Positions 1-6,787 of a stretch of 64,000 bases of DNA are shown in pieces. The notes under the pieces are model-generated. The model was not told the DNA's origin. It worked only from the letters and a program-made list of their open reading frames with translations, and did not search any database. Numbering within the stretch: the stretch's first letter is position 1; the number at the start of each line of letters is the position of its first letter. Position numbers and translations under genes: made by a program. Source of the stretch: Neorhizobium sp. UBA3556 (lineage in GTDB: Bacteria > Pseudomonadota > Alphaproteobacteria > Rhizobiales > Rhizobiaceae); contig DFNX01000006.1 of the NCBI GenBank assembly GCA_002376235.1, positions 310,001-374,000 of the forward strand. The letters are read 5' to 3'.

Positions 1-473
1 ACGCCGTCGAGATTGATCGCGCCTGTGCCGGTGACCATGTAATCGACATTCGGCAGTTTGGTCTGGATATCGGCAAGCGTCATGTGCTGGCCAACGCGTT
101 CCATGCCGTCGAGGGTCGAGGCATAGAGATAGGTTTCCGGATCGATCTTCTTCGGGTCGAGCAACCAGAAGCCGCGCTTGATCGAATAGGTCGTCATCAG
201 AACCAGCTTGCCATCCTTCAGCGCCTGCAGGCGCAGGCGGTCGAGGCAGTTGTCCGGCGTGATGAAGATCAGGCGGGCGTCGCGGTAATAGGGGTTGTCG
301 ATCAGGCGATCGACGGCCGCTTCACCACCTTCGAAATCGGCAATGAATTCACCGAAATCGAAATGGAAGCGGCTGTCGGCAACGGCGACCTTTCTCAATT
401 CGGTCCAGACACGTTCGCGCACGGACGACTTGTGATCTGCGATTTCTGCGTAATTGGACGTTTGAGGGGACAT
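1..473 (-). CDS. COG0212 family (5-formyltetrahydrofolate cyclo-ligase-like) protein, copy A, C-terminus cut by window edge
   Basis: The frame opens with ATG at 473 (MSPQTSNYAEIA) and runs off the left edge without a stop, giving about 157 residues. It aligns by eye along its whole length with the protein at 3880-4620: both carry R-x-R-[VI]-W, DxRFH, EFI-x-DFEG, the FxTPDN block and a later TTYS/STYN-x-[KQ]RGF block. Those features mark the NagB/RpiA/CoA-transferase-like COG0212 group, a paralogue of 5-formyl-THF cyclo-ligase rather than the enzyme itself. It is the last visible gene of the minus-strand ABC transporter operon, 20 bases after the permease stop. Published comparative work has tied COG0212 to thiamin metabolism; the biochemical reaction is not settled, so no gene symbol is given. 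Confidence 0.75.
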   Translation of the reverse strand, partial: MSPQTSNYAEIADHKSSVRERVWTELRKVAVADSRFHFDFGEFIADFEGGEAAVDRLIDNPYYRDARLIFITPDNCLDRLRLQALKDGKLVLMTTYSIKRGFWLLDPKKIDPETYLYASTLDGMERVGQHMTLADIQTKLPNVDYMVTGTGAINLDG

Positions 474-493
474 GGGGGTGCTCCTTGTAAACC

Positions 494-2104
494 TTATGCG
501 GCCGGCTGCATGCCGCGTTTGCGCAGCACCTGCCGTTCGATGACGATGACGATTTGATAGAAGAGAACCGAGATGAGGACCGAGGCCACGGCGACCGTCC
601 AGATCATGCCGTAGTCGAGATAGCCTCGCGACTGGTTCAAGAGATTGCCGAGCCCGGTGCCGGTGGCGAGCCATTCGGCGATCATCACGCCCAAAAGCGC
701 GCGCGGAACGGCAAGCCGCATGGCGGCGAAGAGATAGGGCAGGGATGCCGGGATGGAGACGAGCCGGAGTTGCGCAAACGGGCTGGCGCCATAGGCGCGC
801 ACCACATCGAGCGCGCCGCGCGACACCATGCCGAGTCCTTGAGCCAGCGTGACGAAGGCCGGGAAGAAGGTGACCGAGATGGTGATCCACAGGATGACCG
901 ATGGGCCGCGGCCGAGAAGCAGGAGGAGAAGCGGCGTCAGCGCCACGAGCGGCATGGTTTGCGTGACAAGCGCGACCGGCATGAACGAGCGGACGATGCC
1001 TGGGCGGACGACGGATGCGAGCGCAAGCGCGAAGGCGAAGGCGAGGCCGGCGGCCATGCCGATCAGCGTCATCGGCAGCGTCTGGCCTAGCGCTGCGAGA
1101 AGGCGGGTCTGCGCCGAGGTCGCCGAGGGGGCGAGGAAGAGATAGTCGAACACGCCGGCCGGGGTTTTGGCGATCATTGCCGGCGTGCCGAGAATTTTCA
1201 GGAGCAGCCACCAGACGATGAAGGGAAGCGCGATCGAGGCGAGTGTGATGGCGATTGTAGAAAGCCAGTTGCCGTCGGAGCGGATGTCGGGCGGGGTTGC
1301 GGCAACGGTGACGGCGCGGGTGGAGCGGGTGAGGCGGGCCTCTATGAGCGCGAAAATGCCGTAGGCGGCGAGCGCCATGGCGGTTGCGGCAAGGCCGATT
1401 CCCCAAAGGCGGGCGGGGTCTGCGCGGCCGAGCGAGCCGATGAGATAGGCTCCGAGGCCGAAACGGCCGCCGCCGCCGAATTCCGCCAGGATCGAGCCGA
1501 GGACTGCGGCGGGTGCCGCGATACGCAGGCCGGCGAGGATGGCGGGCAGGGCGGCGCGGATTTCTACGAGGCGGAGAAGTGCAAGACGGCCGCCGCCATA
1601 GGCGCGAACGACATCGAGCATGCGTCGGTCGGTCTGGCTGATGCCGGTAACGGTGGCGCTCATGGTGACGAAATAACAGCCGAGGGCCGCGAGCACCACG
1701 CGCGGCGTCATGCCGGAAAACGTCAGCACGAGGATAGGCGAAATGGCGATCGGCGGCAGGGCGAAGATCGCGACATTGAGGCCACGCCCGAGGCGTGCGG
1801 CAACCGGCGAAACGGCGAAAAGAATGCCGGCGAGGATGGCAAGCCCGTTGCCGATCAGGAAGCCGAGCGATGCGCCTTGGAAGGTGGCAACGATATGCAG
1901 TGGATAGTCACCGCGATCCGACCAGAAGCGGATGAGAACTTCGGTCGGGGCCGGCAGCGCGCCGCCGGCGACGAGCTTGAAACGGCCAAGCACTTCCCAG
2001 AGGACAAGCAGGATCGCGGCGTTGCGGAGCGCGGTCCAGTGGCGGAAACCGCTGGTTCCCTTGGTCGTGCCAGTGGGCGTACCAAGCGCCGTCTCAGTGG
2101 CCAT
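494..2104 (-). CDS. ABC transporter permease, two fused BPD domains (ThiX/SsuC/TauC-like)
   Basis: About 536 residues. Start chosen at ATG 2104 (MATETALGTPTG), which overlaps the ATPase stop by 11 bases; the frame stays open further upstream but only inside the ATPase gene. Two halves of about 250 residues each contain a cluster of hydrophobic segments and the EAA-type loop with the VVRAYG motif (DVVRAYGGGRLALL in half 1, DVVRAYGASPFAQL in half 2). Family members are normally single-domain subunits that dimerise, so this is an internal duplication/fusion acting as the whole membrane channel. It forms the membrane part of the importer with the ATPase and NMT1-type binding protein upstream. The substrate is inferred from context to be a thiamin-pyrimidine-like compound; nitrate, sulfonate and taurine permeases share the fold. 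Confidence 0.85.
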   Translation of the reverse strand: MATETALGTPTGTTKGTSGFRHWTALRNAAILLVLWEVLGRFKLVAGGALPAPTEVLIRFWSDRGDYPLHIVATFQGASLGFLIGNGLAILAGILFAVSPVAARLGRGLNVAIFALPPIAISPILVLTFSGMTPRVVLAALGCYFVTMSATVTGISQTDRRMLDVVRAYGGGRLALLRLVEIRAALPAILAGLRIAAPAAVLGSILAEFGGGGRFGLGAYLIGSLGRADPARLWGIGLAATAMALAAYGIFALIEARLTRSTRAVTVAATPPDIRSDGNWLSTIAITLASIALPFIVWWLLLKILGTPAMIAKTPAGVFDYLFLAPSATSAQTRLLAALGQTLPMTLIGMAAGLAFAFALALASVVRPGIVRSFMPVALVTQTMPLVALTPLLLLLLGRGPSVILWITISVTFFPAFVTLAQGLGMVSRGALDVVRAYGASPFAQLRLVSIPASLPYLFAAMRLAVPRALLGVMIAEWLATGTGLGNLLNQSRGYLDYGMIWTVAVASVLISVLFYQIVIVIERQVLRKRGMQPAA

Positions 2105-2864
2105 CCAGCGCCTCCGCGATCTGATCTTCGAGGGCGTGGAACTCCGGCGTGGTAAACACTTCCGGCAGGCGGGGGCGGGCGAGCGGGATATCAACGACCT
2201 TGCCGATGCGGCCGGGACGGCTCTGCATCACGACGACCCGGTCGGCGAGGAAAACTGCCTCGTCAATGCCATGGGTGACGAGCAGGGTCGTGGCGCGGCT
2301 TTCCATCCAGATGCGCTGGAGTTCGAGATTCATCTGGCGGCGCAGGATCTGGTCGAGCGCGCCGAAGGGTTCGTCGAGGAACAGCACTTTCGGGTCGGTG
2401 ACGAGGGCGCGGGCAATGGCGACGCGCTGGCGCATGCCGCCGGACAGTTCGCCGGGAAGCGATTTTTCGAAACCCTTGAGGCCCACGAGGGCGATCAGTT
2501 CTGAGATCTTGGCGGAGAAATCGGCGCGCTTGCGGCCGAGAACGTCGAGCGGCAGGGCGATGTTTTCCTCGACACTGCGCCAGGGCATCAGGGCGGCATC
2601 CTGGAAGGCGACGCCGGTGAGGCCCGCTTTTGCCGCCTGCTGCGGTTTCATGCCGGCGATGCCGATCTCGCCGGAGGTCGCGTTATCGAGGCCGAGGGCC
2701 AGGCGCAGCATCGTGGACTTGCCGCAGCCGGACGGACCGATCAGCGCCGTGAACGAGCCTGCGGGACAATCAAGCGAAACATTGTCGAGCGCCTGAACGA
2801 CAGTCCCGCGCCCCTGAAAGGAGCGCGAGACGGTTTCAAGCGTTATGCCGGTATCAGAGGTCAT
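2094..2864 (-). CDS. ABC transporter ATP-binding protein (ThiZ/SsuB/TauB-like)
   Basis: About 256 residues from ATG 2864. This ATG shares one base with the TGA of the binding-protein gene, which argues for translational coupling; a TTG three bases earlier is the only alternative. Walker A GPSGCGKST lies at residues 43-51, the signature is LSGGMRQRVAIARAL, Walker B is VLFLDEPFGALD, and the H-loop is VTHGIDEA. The FGALD and THGIDEA forms are typical of the nitrate/sulfonate/taurine/thiamin-precursor importer family. It powers import with the fused permease (494-2104) and periplasmic binding protein (2864-3835). Confidence 0.9.
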   Translation of the reverse strand: MTSDTGITLETVSRSFQGRGTVVQALDNVSLDCPAGSFTALIGPSGCGKSTMLRLALGLDNATSGEIGIAGMKPQQAAKAGLTGVAFQDAALMPWRSVEENIALPLDVLGRKRADFSAKISELIALVGLKGFEKSLPGELSGGMRQRVAIARALVTDPKVLFLDEPFGALDQILRRQMNLELQRIWMESRATTLLVTHGIDEAVFLADRVVVMQSRPGRIGKVVDIPLARPRLPEVFTTPEFHALEDQIAEALDGH

Positions 2865-3835
2865 CAAACTTCTTCGAGAACGGTGGTGTCGAAGTATTCG
2901 CGCTTGGCGGTGATGCCGACGGCGGCGAGCGCCTCGATATTGGCGGCGATTGCCTCCTCGCTCATCGAGAAGATGCCCTTGGCATTTTCGATCAGCGGCT
3001 TCTGCGCGGTGTTGAAATAGACCTCGTTCTCGATCGAGCGGCCGGTGCCCTTGAACCAGGTATCGGCAAAGGTCTTCGGGAAGGCTGCCGGATCCTTGAG
3101 GTTTTCTTCCCAGCCCTTGCGGCTGGCCTTGAGGAAGGCAACGATTTCCTTGCGCTTGGCCTTCAATGTTTCTTCGGTGACGACGACCGTGTCGTTGAAG
3201 ATGGTGAAGCCGAAATCATAAAGCAGGAAGGAAGTGGCTTCCTCGCCGGCCTGCTTAATGGTGAAGGGGACGTTGGTGGTGAAATCGACGGAAGCGTCGA
3301 TCTCGCCCTTGATCAGCGGGGTCGGGTCGTAGGCGTAAGGCACGATGTTGACCTTCGCGCGATCGATGCCGGAGATCTTCAGCATGGCTTCGACCGAGAT
3401 GACGTTTACCGGCGGCACGGCAAGCGTCTTGCCGATCAGGTCCTTCGGTTCCTTGATCGGGTTCTTGGCGAGCGAGACGATGCCGATCGGGTTCTTCTGG
3501 TATTGGGCGCCGATGATCTTGAACGGCGCGCCCTGTTCGACGATCGCCTTGATCGTCGTATCAGGGGTGGTGAGCGTCAGGTCGGCCTTGCCGGCGATGA
3601 TCGAGCTTTCCGGAATTACGTCCGGGCCGCCGGAGAGATATTCCAGCTCAAGCCCGGCTTCCTTGTAATAGCCCTTGTCGGCGGCGAGGAAATAGCCGGC
3701 GAATTCGGCATCGTTGATCCACGAGGCCTGGAAATTGAACGGGGTGGCGGCGGAAGCCATGCGACCCATCATAGGCATGGTCGCGGCAGCGCCCATCACG
3801 CCCATGAAATGGCGACGGTTGAGGGAAAGATGCAT
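2864..3835 (-). CDS. NMT1/THI5-like substrate-binding protein (ThiY-like), Tat-exported
   Basis: 323 residues. The N-terminus has a twin-arginine signal (NRRHFMG, then a hydrophobic run and an AxA-type cleavage site near residue 30), so the protein is probably exported folded. The mature part begins with FQASWINDAEFAGYFLAADKGYY, a form characteristic of the NMT1/THI5-like fold that binds pyrimidine or nitrate/sulfonate-like ligands. An AAGGTTCC-like ribosome site precedes ATG 3835. It is the second gene of the operon, 44 bases after the COG0212 gene and coupled to the ATPase. Pairing with COG0212 genes favours a thiamin-pyrimidine precursor over nitrate or sulfonate, but this is inference; binding assays would decide. 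Confidence 0.8.
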   Translation of the reverse strand: MHLSLNRRHFMGVMGAAATMPMMGRMASAATPFNFQASWINDAEFAGYFLAADKGYYKEAGLELEYLSGGPDVIPESSIIAGKADLTLTTPDTTIKAIVEQGAPFKIIGAQYQKNPIGIVSLAKNPIKEPKDLIGKTLAVPPVNVISVEAMLKISGIDRAKVNIVPYAYDPTPLIKGEIDASVDFTTNVPFTIKQAGEEATSFLLYDFGFTIFNDTVVVTEETLKAKRKEIVAFLKASRKGWEENLKDPAAFPKTFADTWFKGTGRSIENEVYFNTAQKPLIENAKGIFSMSEEAIAANIEALAAVGITAKREYFDTTVLEEV

Positions 3836-3879
3836 CGGGCTGTTCCTTGATTATCGGGGTGAAGTCTTGAAACTCTGGG

Positions 3880-4620
3880 TCAGGCGATGCCGCGCATGCG
3901 GGCAAGCTCTTTAAGCGGCGGCGTATCGGCGATCTCGTCGCGCGTCAGCTGCTCCCACTTGATGCCGCGGGGGCGCCTGTTCTGGCGCTCGACCGTTGCA
4001 AGGCGGCTTGGGGTGGCGATGAAATCCACCTGGATATCGGTTTCGCTGGGGCTCAGCTGTTCGTCGACGACCTGAACATCATGGACGACTGCCGCGACAG
4101 GCGTTTTTTCATCCACAAGACCGAGATCGGTGAACATGCCCCATTCGAGATCGAAAAAGGTATGGCCCTTGCCGAAGCGAATGCCGTCCTTCGTCACCGC
4201 CGATGCGCCGGTGGCAAGCAGGTCAAAACGGCCAATCGAGGTGAGTTCCTCAAGGCTGACCGCACGGGCGAAATGTTCCATCCCGTCGAGCCATGCGGCG
4301 AAAGGGGCAGCTTCCGGCGGAACGACACCCGGCGCCATGTAGAGAAAGCCGCGCTGCATGTTGTAGGTCGACATGACGAAGGCCTTGCCCTCGACGATCA
4401 GCCGGCGGCGCAGCTCAGTCATGGAATTGTCGGGCGTGACGAAGGCGAGCTTGGAATTGGTAAAGGCGGGAAGTGCTGCCAGCCGGTCGGTCGCCTGTTC
4501 GACGCCTTCGAAATCCGGAATGAATTCGCTGAAACTCAGATGAAAGCGCGTGTCGGGGCGTGCGACAACCTTGAGGTTATCCCAAATTCTCTGCCTGATC
4601 ACGCGTGGTTGTGCCATCAT
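3880..4620 (-). CDS. COG0212 family (5-formyltetrahydrofolate cyclo-ligase-like) protein, copy B
   Basis: 246 residues, complete, from one of two adjacent ATGs (4620 or 4617). It shows the same conserved blocks as the copy at 1-473: RQRIWDNL, DTRFH, EFIPDFEG, FVTPDNSM, STYNMQRGF. The C-terminal half carries DGIRFGKGHTFFDLEW and then an acidic ETDIQVDFIATP strand, as in cyclo-ligase-like proteins where phosphate and folate bind. It is the promoter-proximal gene of the transporter operon, facing the RpiR gene. Two paralogues flanking a single importer suggests two non-identical steps or a heteromer acting on the imported compound. The exact reaction is unknown. Confidence 0.8.
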   Translation of the reverse strand: MMAQPRVIRQRIWDNLKVVARPDTRFHLSFSEFIPDFEGVEQATDRLAALPAFTNSKLAFVTPDNSMTELRRRLIVEGKAFVMSTYNMQRGFLYMAPGVVPPEAAPFAAWLDGMEHFARAVSLEELTSIGRFDLLATGASAVTKDGIRFGKGHTFFDLEWGMFTDLGLVDEKTPVAAVVHDVQVVDEQLSPSETDIQVDFIATPSRLATVERQNRRPRGIKWEQLTRDEIADTPPLKELARMRGIA

Positions 4621-4627
4621 GGCCTCG

Positions 4628-4663
4628 GTTTCAATGTTTCATAATTGTGAAACAATAGTTTCA
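4628..4663. promoter_or_regulatory. Clustered GTTTCA/TGAAAC half-sites, probable RpiR operator
   Basis: Between the divergent COG0212 and rpiR genes lie four hexamer half-sites: GTTTCA at 4628-4633 and 4636-4641, TGAAAC at 4648-4653, GTTTCA at 4658-4663. They form two inverted repeats, TGTTTCA-N6-TGAAACA (4635-4654) and TGAAAC-AATA-GTTTCA (4648-4663). TGAAA/TTTCA palindromes are common operators of RpiR/MurR-type regulators. No TPP riboswitch core was found here, so the transporter operon is probably controlled by the regulator rather than by thiamin directly. Confidence 0.6.
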
Positions 4664-4717
4664 TTGTTGCAAGAGGGGTGCTAGTCTTTTTATGCAGAGC
4701 GGCAAACCGGAGAATTC

Positions 4718-5563
4718 ATGGCCTCGCGTCTCGTCTTGCGCATTCAGGAGCGCTACCAGCGGCTGACAGCCGGCGAGCAGAAGCTTGCCCAGCTGATCCT
4801 TGACCGGCAGGACGACATCCTGACCCATTCGGCGACCGAGATCGCCGAAATGGCCGGGGTTTCCAAGGCGACGGCGGCGCGATTCTTCCAGCATCTGGGC
4901 TATGCGGATTTTAATGAAGTCAAGTTGCAGGCACGTGAAGAGCGCAACCGAACGGAGCCTTACGGCTATTCCGTCACGCAGTCGGAACAGGTGGCGCTGG
5001 GGCGCACGATCGGTGCGCATCTGGAACTGGAACTGAAGAACCTCACCAAGACATTCGAGGAAATGCGGTCTGACAAGGTGCGGCAAGCCGCCGAACTGAT
5101 CGGGGCGGCGCCAAAAGTGTGGGTCCTGGGGCTGGGCGTTGAAGAGGGCGTGGCGCGTTATGCGCGGCTGGTCTTTTCGCGTCTGCGGCACAGCGTGATG
5201 ATTCTCGGCATCAACCAGGGATCCTGGGCGGAAGATCTGGCGATGACCGGGCCGAAGGACGTGTTGCTGCTGGTGACACTGCCGCCACACCAGCCGATCC
5301 TGAAGCCGATCCTCAGCCATGCGGCGACGAGCCGTCTCAACATCATCACCATCACCGACCGTAACTCGATGCTGGAAGCACAGCGTTACTCCAACGTCGT
5401 GCTTCCCTGCCATGTGGCGAGTTTTGCGCTCGGCCCCTCGCATACGACGATATTGAGCACGGTAAGGCTTTTGGCGCTGACCTATGCGGCACATGCCGGC
5501 CGTTCGGCCCAGCAACGCACCGAGATCATTTCCGCCATCCACGAGGAACTGGGCGACCTTTAG
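4718..5563 (+). CDS. MurR/RpiR family transcriptional regulator (HTH + SIS)
   Basis: 281 residues from ATG 4718, preceded by GGAG seven bases upstream. The N-terminal 75 residues form an RpiR-type helix-turn-helix (ATEIAEMAGVSKATAARFFQHLGY followed by FNEVKLQ). The C-terminal half is a sugar-isomerase (SIS) fold with VWVLGLGVEEGVARYARL and VLLLVTLPPH, normally a phosphosugar-binding effector domain. It is transcribed divergently from the COG0212/ThiXYZ-like operon, with palindromic half-sites between, so it most likely controls that operon and itself. The effector is unknown; the SIS domain points to a phosphorylated ligand. Confidence 0.88.
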   Translation: MASRLVLRIQERYQRLTAGEQKLAQLILDRQDDILTHSATEIAEMAGVSKATAARFFQHLGYADFNEVKLQAREERNRTEPYGYSVTQSEQVALGRTIGAHLELELKNLTKTFEEMRSDKVRQAAELIGAAPKVWVLGLGVEEGVARYARLVFSRLRHSVMILGINQGSWAEDLAMTGPKDVLLLVTLPPHQPILKPILSHAATSRLNIITITDRNSMLEAQRYSNVVLPCHVASFALGPSHTTILSTVRLLALTYAAHAGRSAQQRTEIISAIHEELGDL

Positions 5564-5574
5564 GGAGGGCTAGA

Positions 5575-5671
5575 TCATTTCCGCCTTTCTCCGAAAGGCA
5601 AAACTTCTCTAGCTTTCTGCTTTAACGCAATTCCGGACGCAAAACCGGTTCCCACTTTTGCTGGAATTGCT
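5575..5671. repeat. Palindromic intergenic repeat of Rhizobiales type
   Basis: The short gap between the rpiR stop and the ABC-2 permease stop holds a compact element. Its main palindrome is GCAATTCC (5627-5634) with GGAATTGC (5663-5670), and an inner GCAAAA/TTTTGC pair. A second hairpin, GCCTTTC-TCC-GAAAGGC, lies at 5583-5599. From memory this matches the non-coding palindromes (GCAATTCCGGA...GGAATTGC type) found in many copies between genes in Rhizobium, Agrobacterium, Brucella and Mesorhizobium. It sits between convergent genes and may also act as a transcription barrier. Confidence 0.6.
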
Positions 5672-6784
5672 CTACCTCAGGAACCGCCGGAAACGGCGCA
5701 GTGCCAGCCAGAACAGCACGGAGCCGATGACCAGCAGCGCCAGAAGTTGCGGCCAGACGACGTCGATCTGCGCGCCGCGGAACAGGACGGCCTGCGCCAG
5801 GATGACGAAATGCGTGTTGGGCGCGAGAAGCATGATGTGCTGGATGATATCCGGCATGCTTTCGCGTGGCGTCATCGCGCCCGAGAGAACCTGAAGCGGC
5901 AGCAGGACGAGGATCAGCAACAGGCCGAATTGCGGCATGGAGCCGGCGACGGTTGCCAGAAATATGCCCATGGAGGTGGTGGCGAAGAGGAAGAGCGCCG
6001 TGCCGAGGAGGAAAACGGCGGGCGAGCCTTCGATCGGGATTGCCAGCAGTCCCTTGACGACGACGAACAGGGCGAAGCTTGAGGCGAGCAGAACGACGAG
6101 GCCCATCGACCAGATCTTGCTGAGCATGATCTCCGTCGGGGTGACCGGCATGACGAGCAGATGCTCGATCGTGCCGTGCTCTCGTTCGCGGATGAGCGCG
6201 GCTCCCGTCAGGACGATCGACAGCATGGTGATCGAGGTGATGATATTGGTGATAGAGCCGAACCAGGACTTGTCGAGCGACGGGTTGAAGCGGGCCCGGA
6301 GCGTCAGGTCAACTGGCACGTTGCTCGCCCCACGGTAACGTTCGAGGAATTCACTGACTTCGTTCGAGACAATCGTCTGGATATAGCCGCTGCCGCTGAA
6401 GGCCTGGCTCATGCGGGTTGCATCGACATTGAGCTGGATGGCTGGCTGCTGGTTGGCGAGGACGTCGCGCTGGAAATCCGGCGGGATGTTGAGCGCGAAT
6501 GTATCGAGGCCGGCATCCATGCGGCTGTCCATCTCGGCAATCGAGATCTGTTTCGGCGGCACGAAATAGGGGGGCATGAAGGCAGTGCTGATGCGGCCAG
6601 AAAGCGGCGACTGATCCTCATCGACGATGGCGACCGCCGCATTGTTGAGCGTTTCGGGCATGGCGCTGGAGCCAGTATAGATCTGCAGGCTGAAGGCGTA
6701 GACGATCAGGAGAAGCAGCATCGGATCGCGGGCGAGACCGCGCAATTCCTTGAGGCCGAGCTGAAAAATGTTGGACGAGAACAT
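5672..6784 (-). CDS. yhhJ: ABC-2 type membrane permease (YhhJ-like)
   Basis: 370 residues. One N-terminal membrane segment (PMLLLLIVYAFSLQIYT) is followed by a large periplasmic domain of about 150 residues (VAIVDEDQSPLS, FVPPKQI) and then five or six C-terminal membrane segments containing the ABC-2 signature EREHGTIEHLLVMPVTP. This is the YhhJ/YbhR/YbhS layout. It is the last gene of the hlyD-rbbA-yhhJ set, three bases after the RbbA-like stop, and provides the second half-channel beside the membrane part of the RbbA-like protein. The stop lies immediately beside the palindromic repeat at 5575-5671. The likely role is export of hydrophobic or cationic compounds; the substrate is not known. 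Confidence 0.87.
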   Translation of the reverse strand: MFSSNIFQLGLKELRGLARDPMLLLLIVYAFSLQIYTGSSAMPETLNNAAVAIVDEDQSPLSGRISTAFMPPYFVPPKQISIAEMDSRMDAGLDTFALNIPPDFQRDVLANQQPAIQLNVDATRMSQAFSGSGYIQTIVSNEVSEFLERYRGASNVPVDLTLRARFNPSLDKSWFGSITNIITSITMLSIVLTGAALIREREHGTIEHLLVMPVTPTEIMLSKIWSMGLVVLLASSFALFVVVKGLLAIPIEGSPAVFLLGTALFLFATTSMGIFLATVAGSMPQFGLLLILVLLPLQVLSGAMTPRESMPDIIQHIMLLAPNTHFVILAQAVLFRGAQIDVVWPQLLALLVIGSVLFWLALRRFRRFLR

Positions 6785-6787
6785 GGC

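Noticed and set aside
4621..4717. Search for a THI (TPP riboswitch) element before the ThiXYZ-like operon
   Set aside because: No CTGAGA or GACCCGTTGAACCTGA-like block on either strand; only RpiR-type palindromes.
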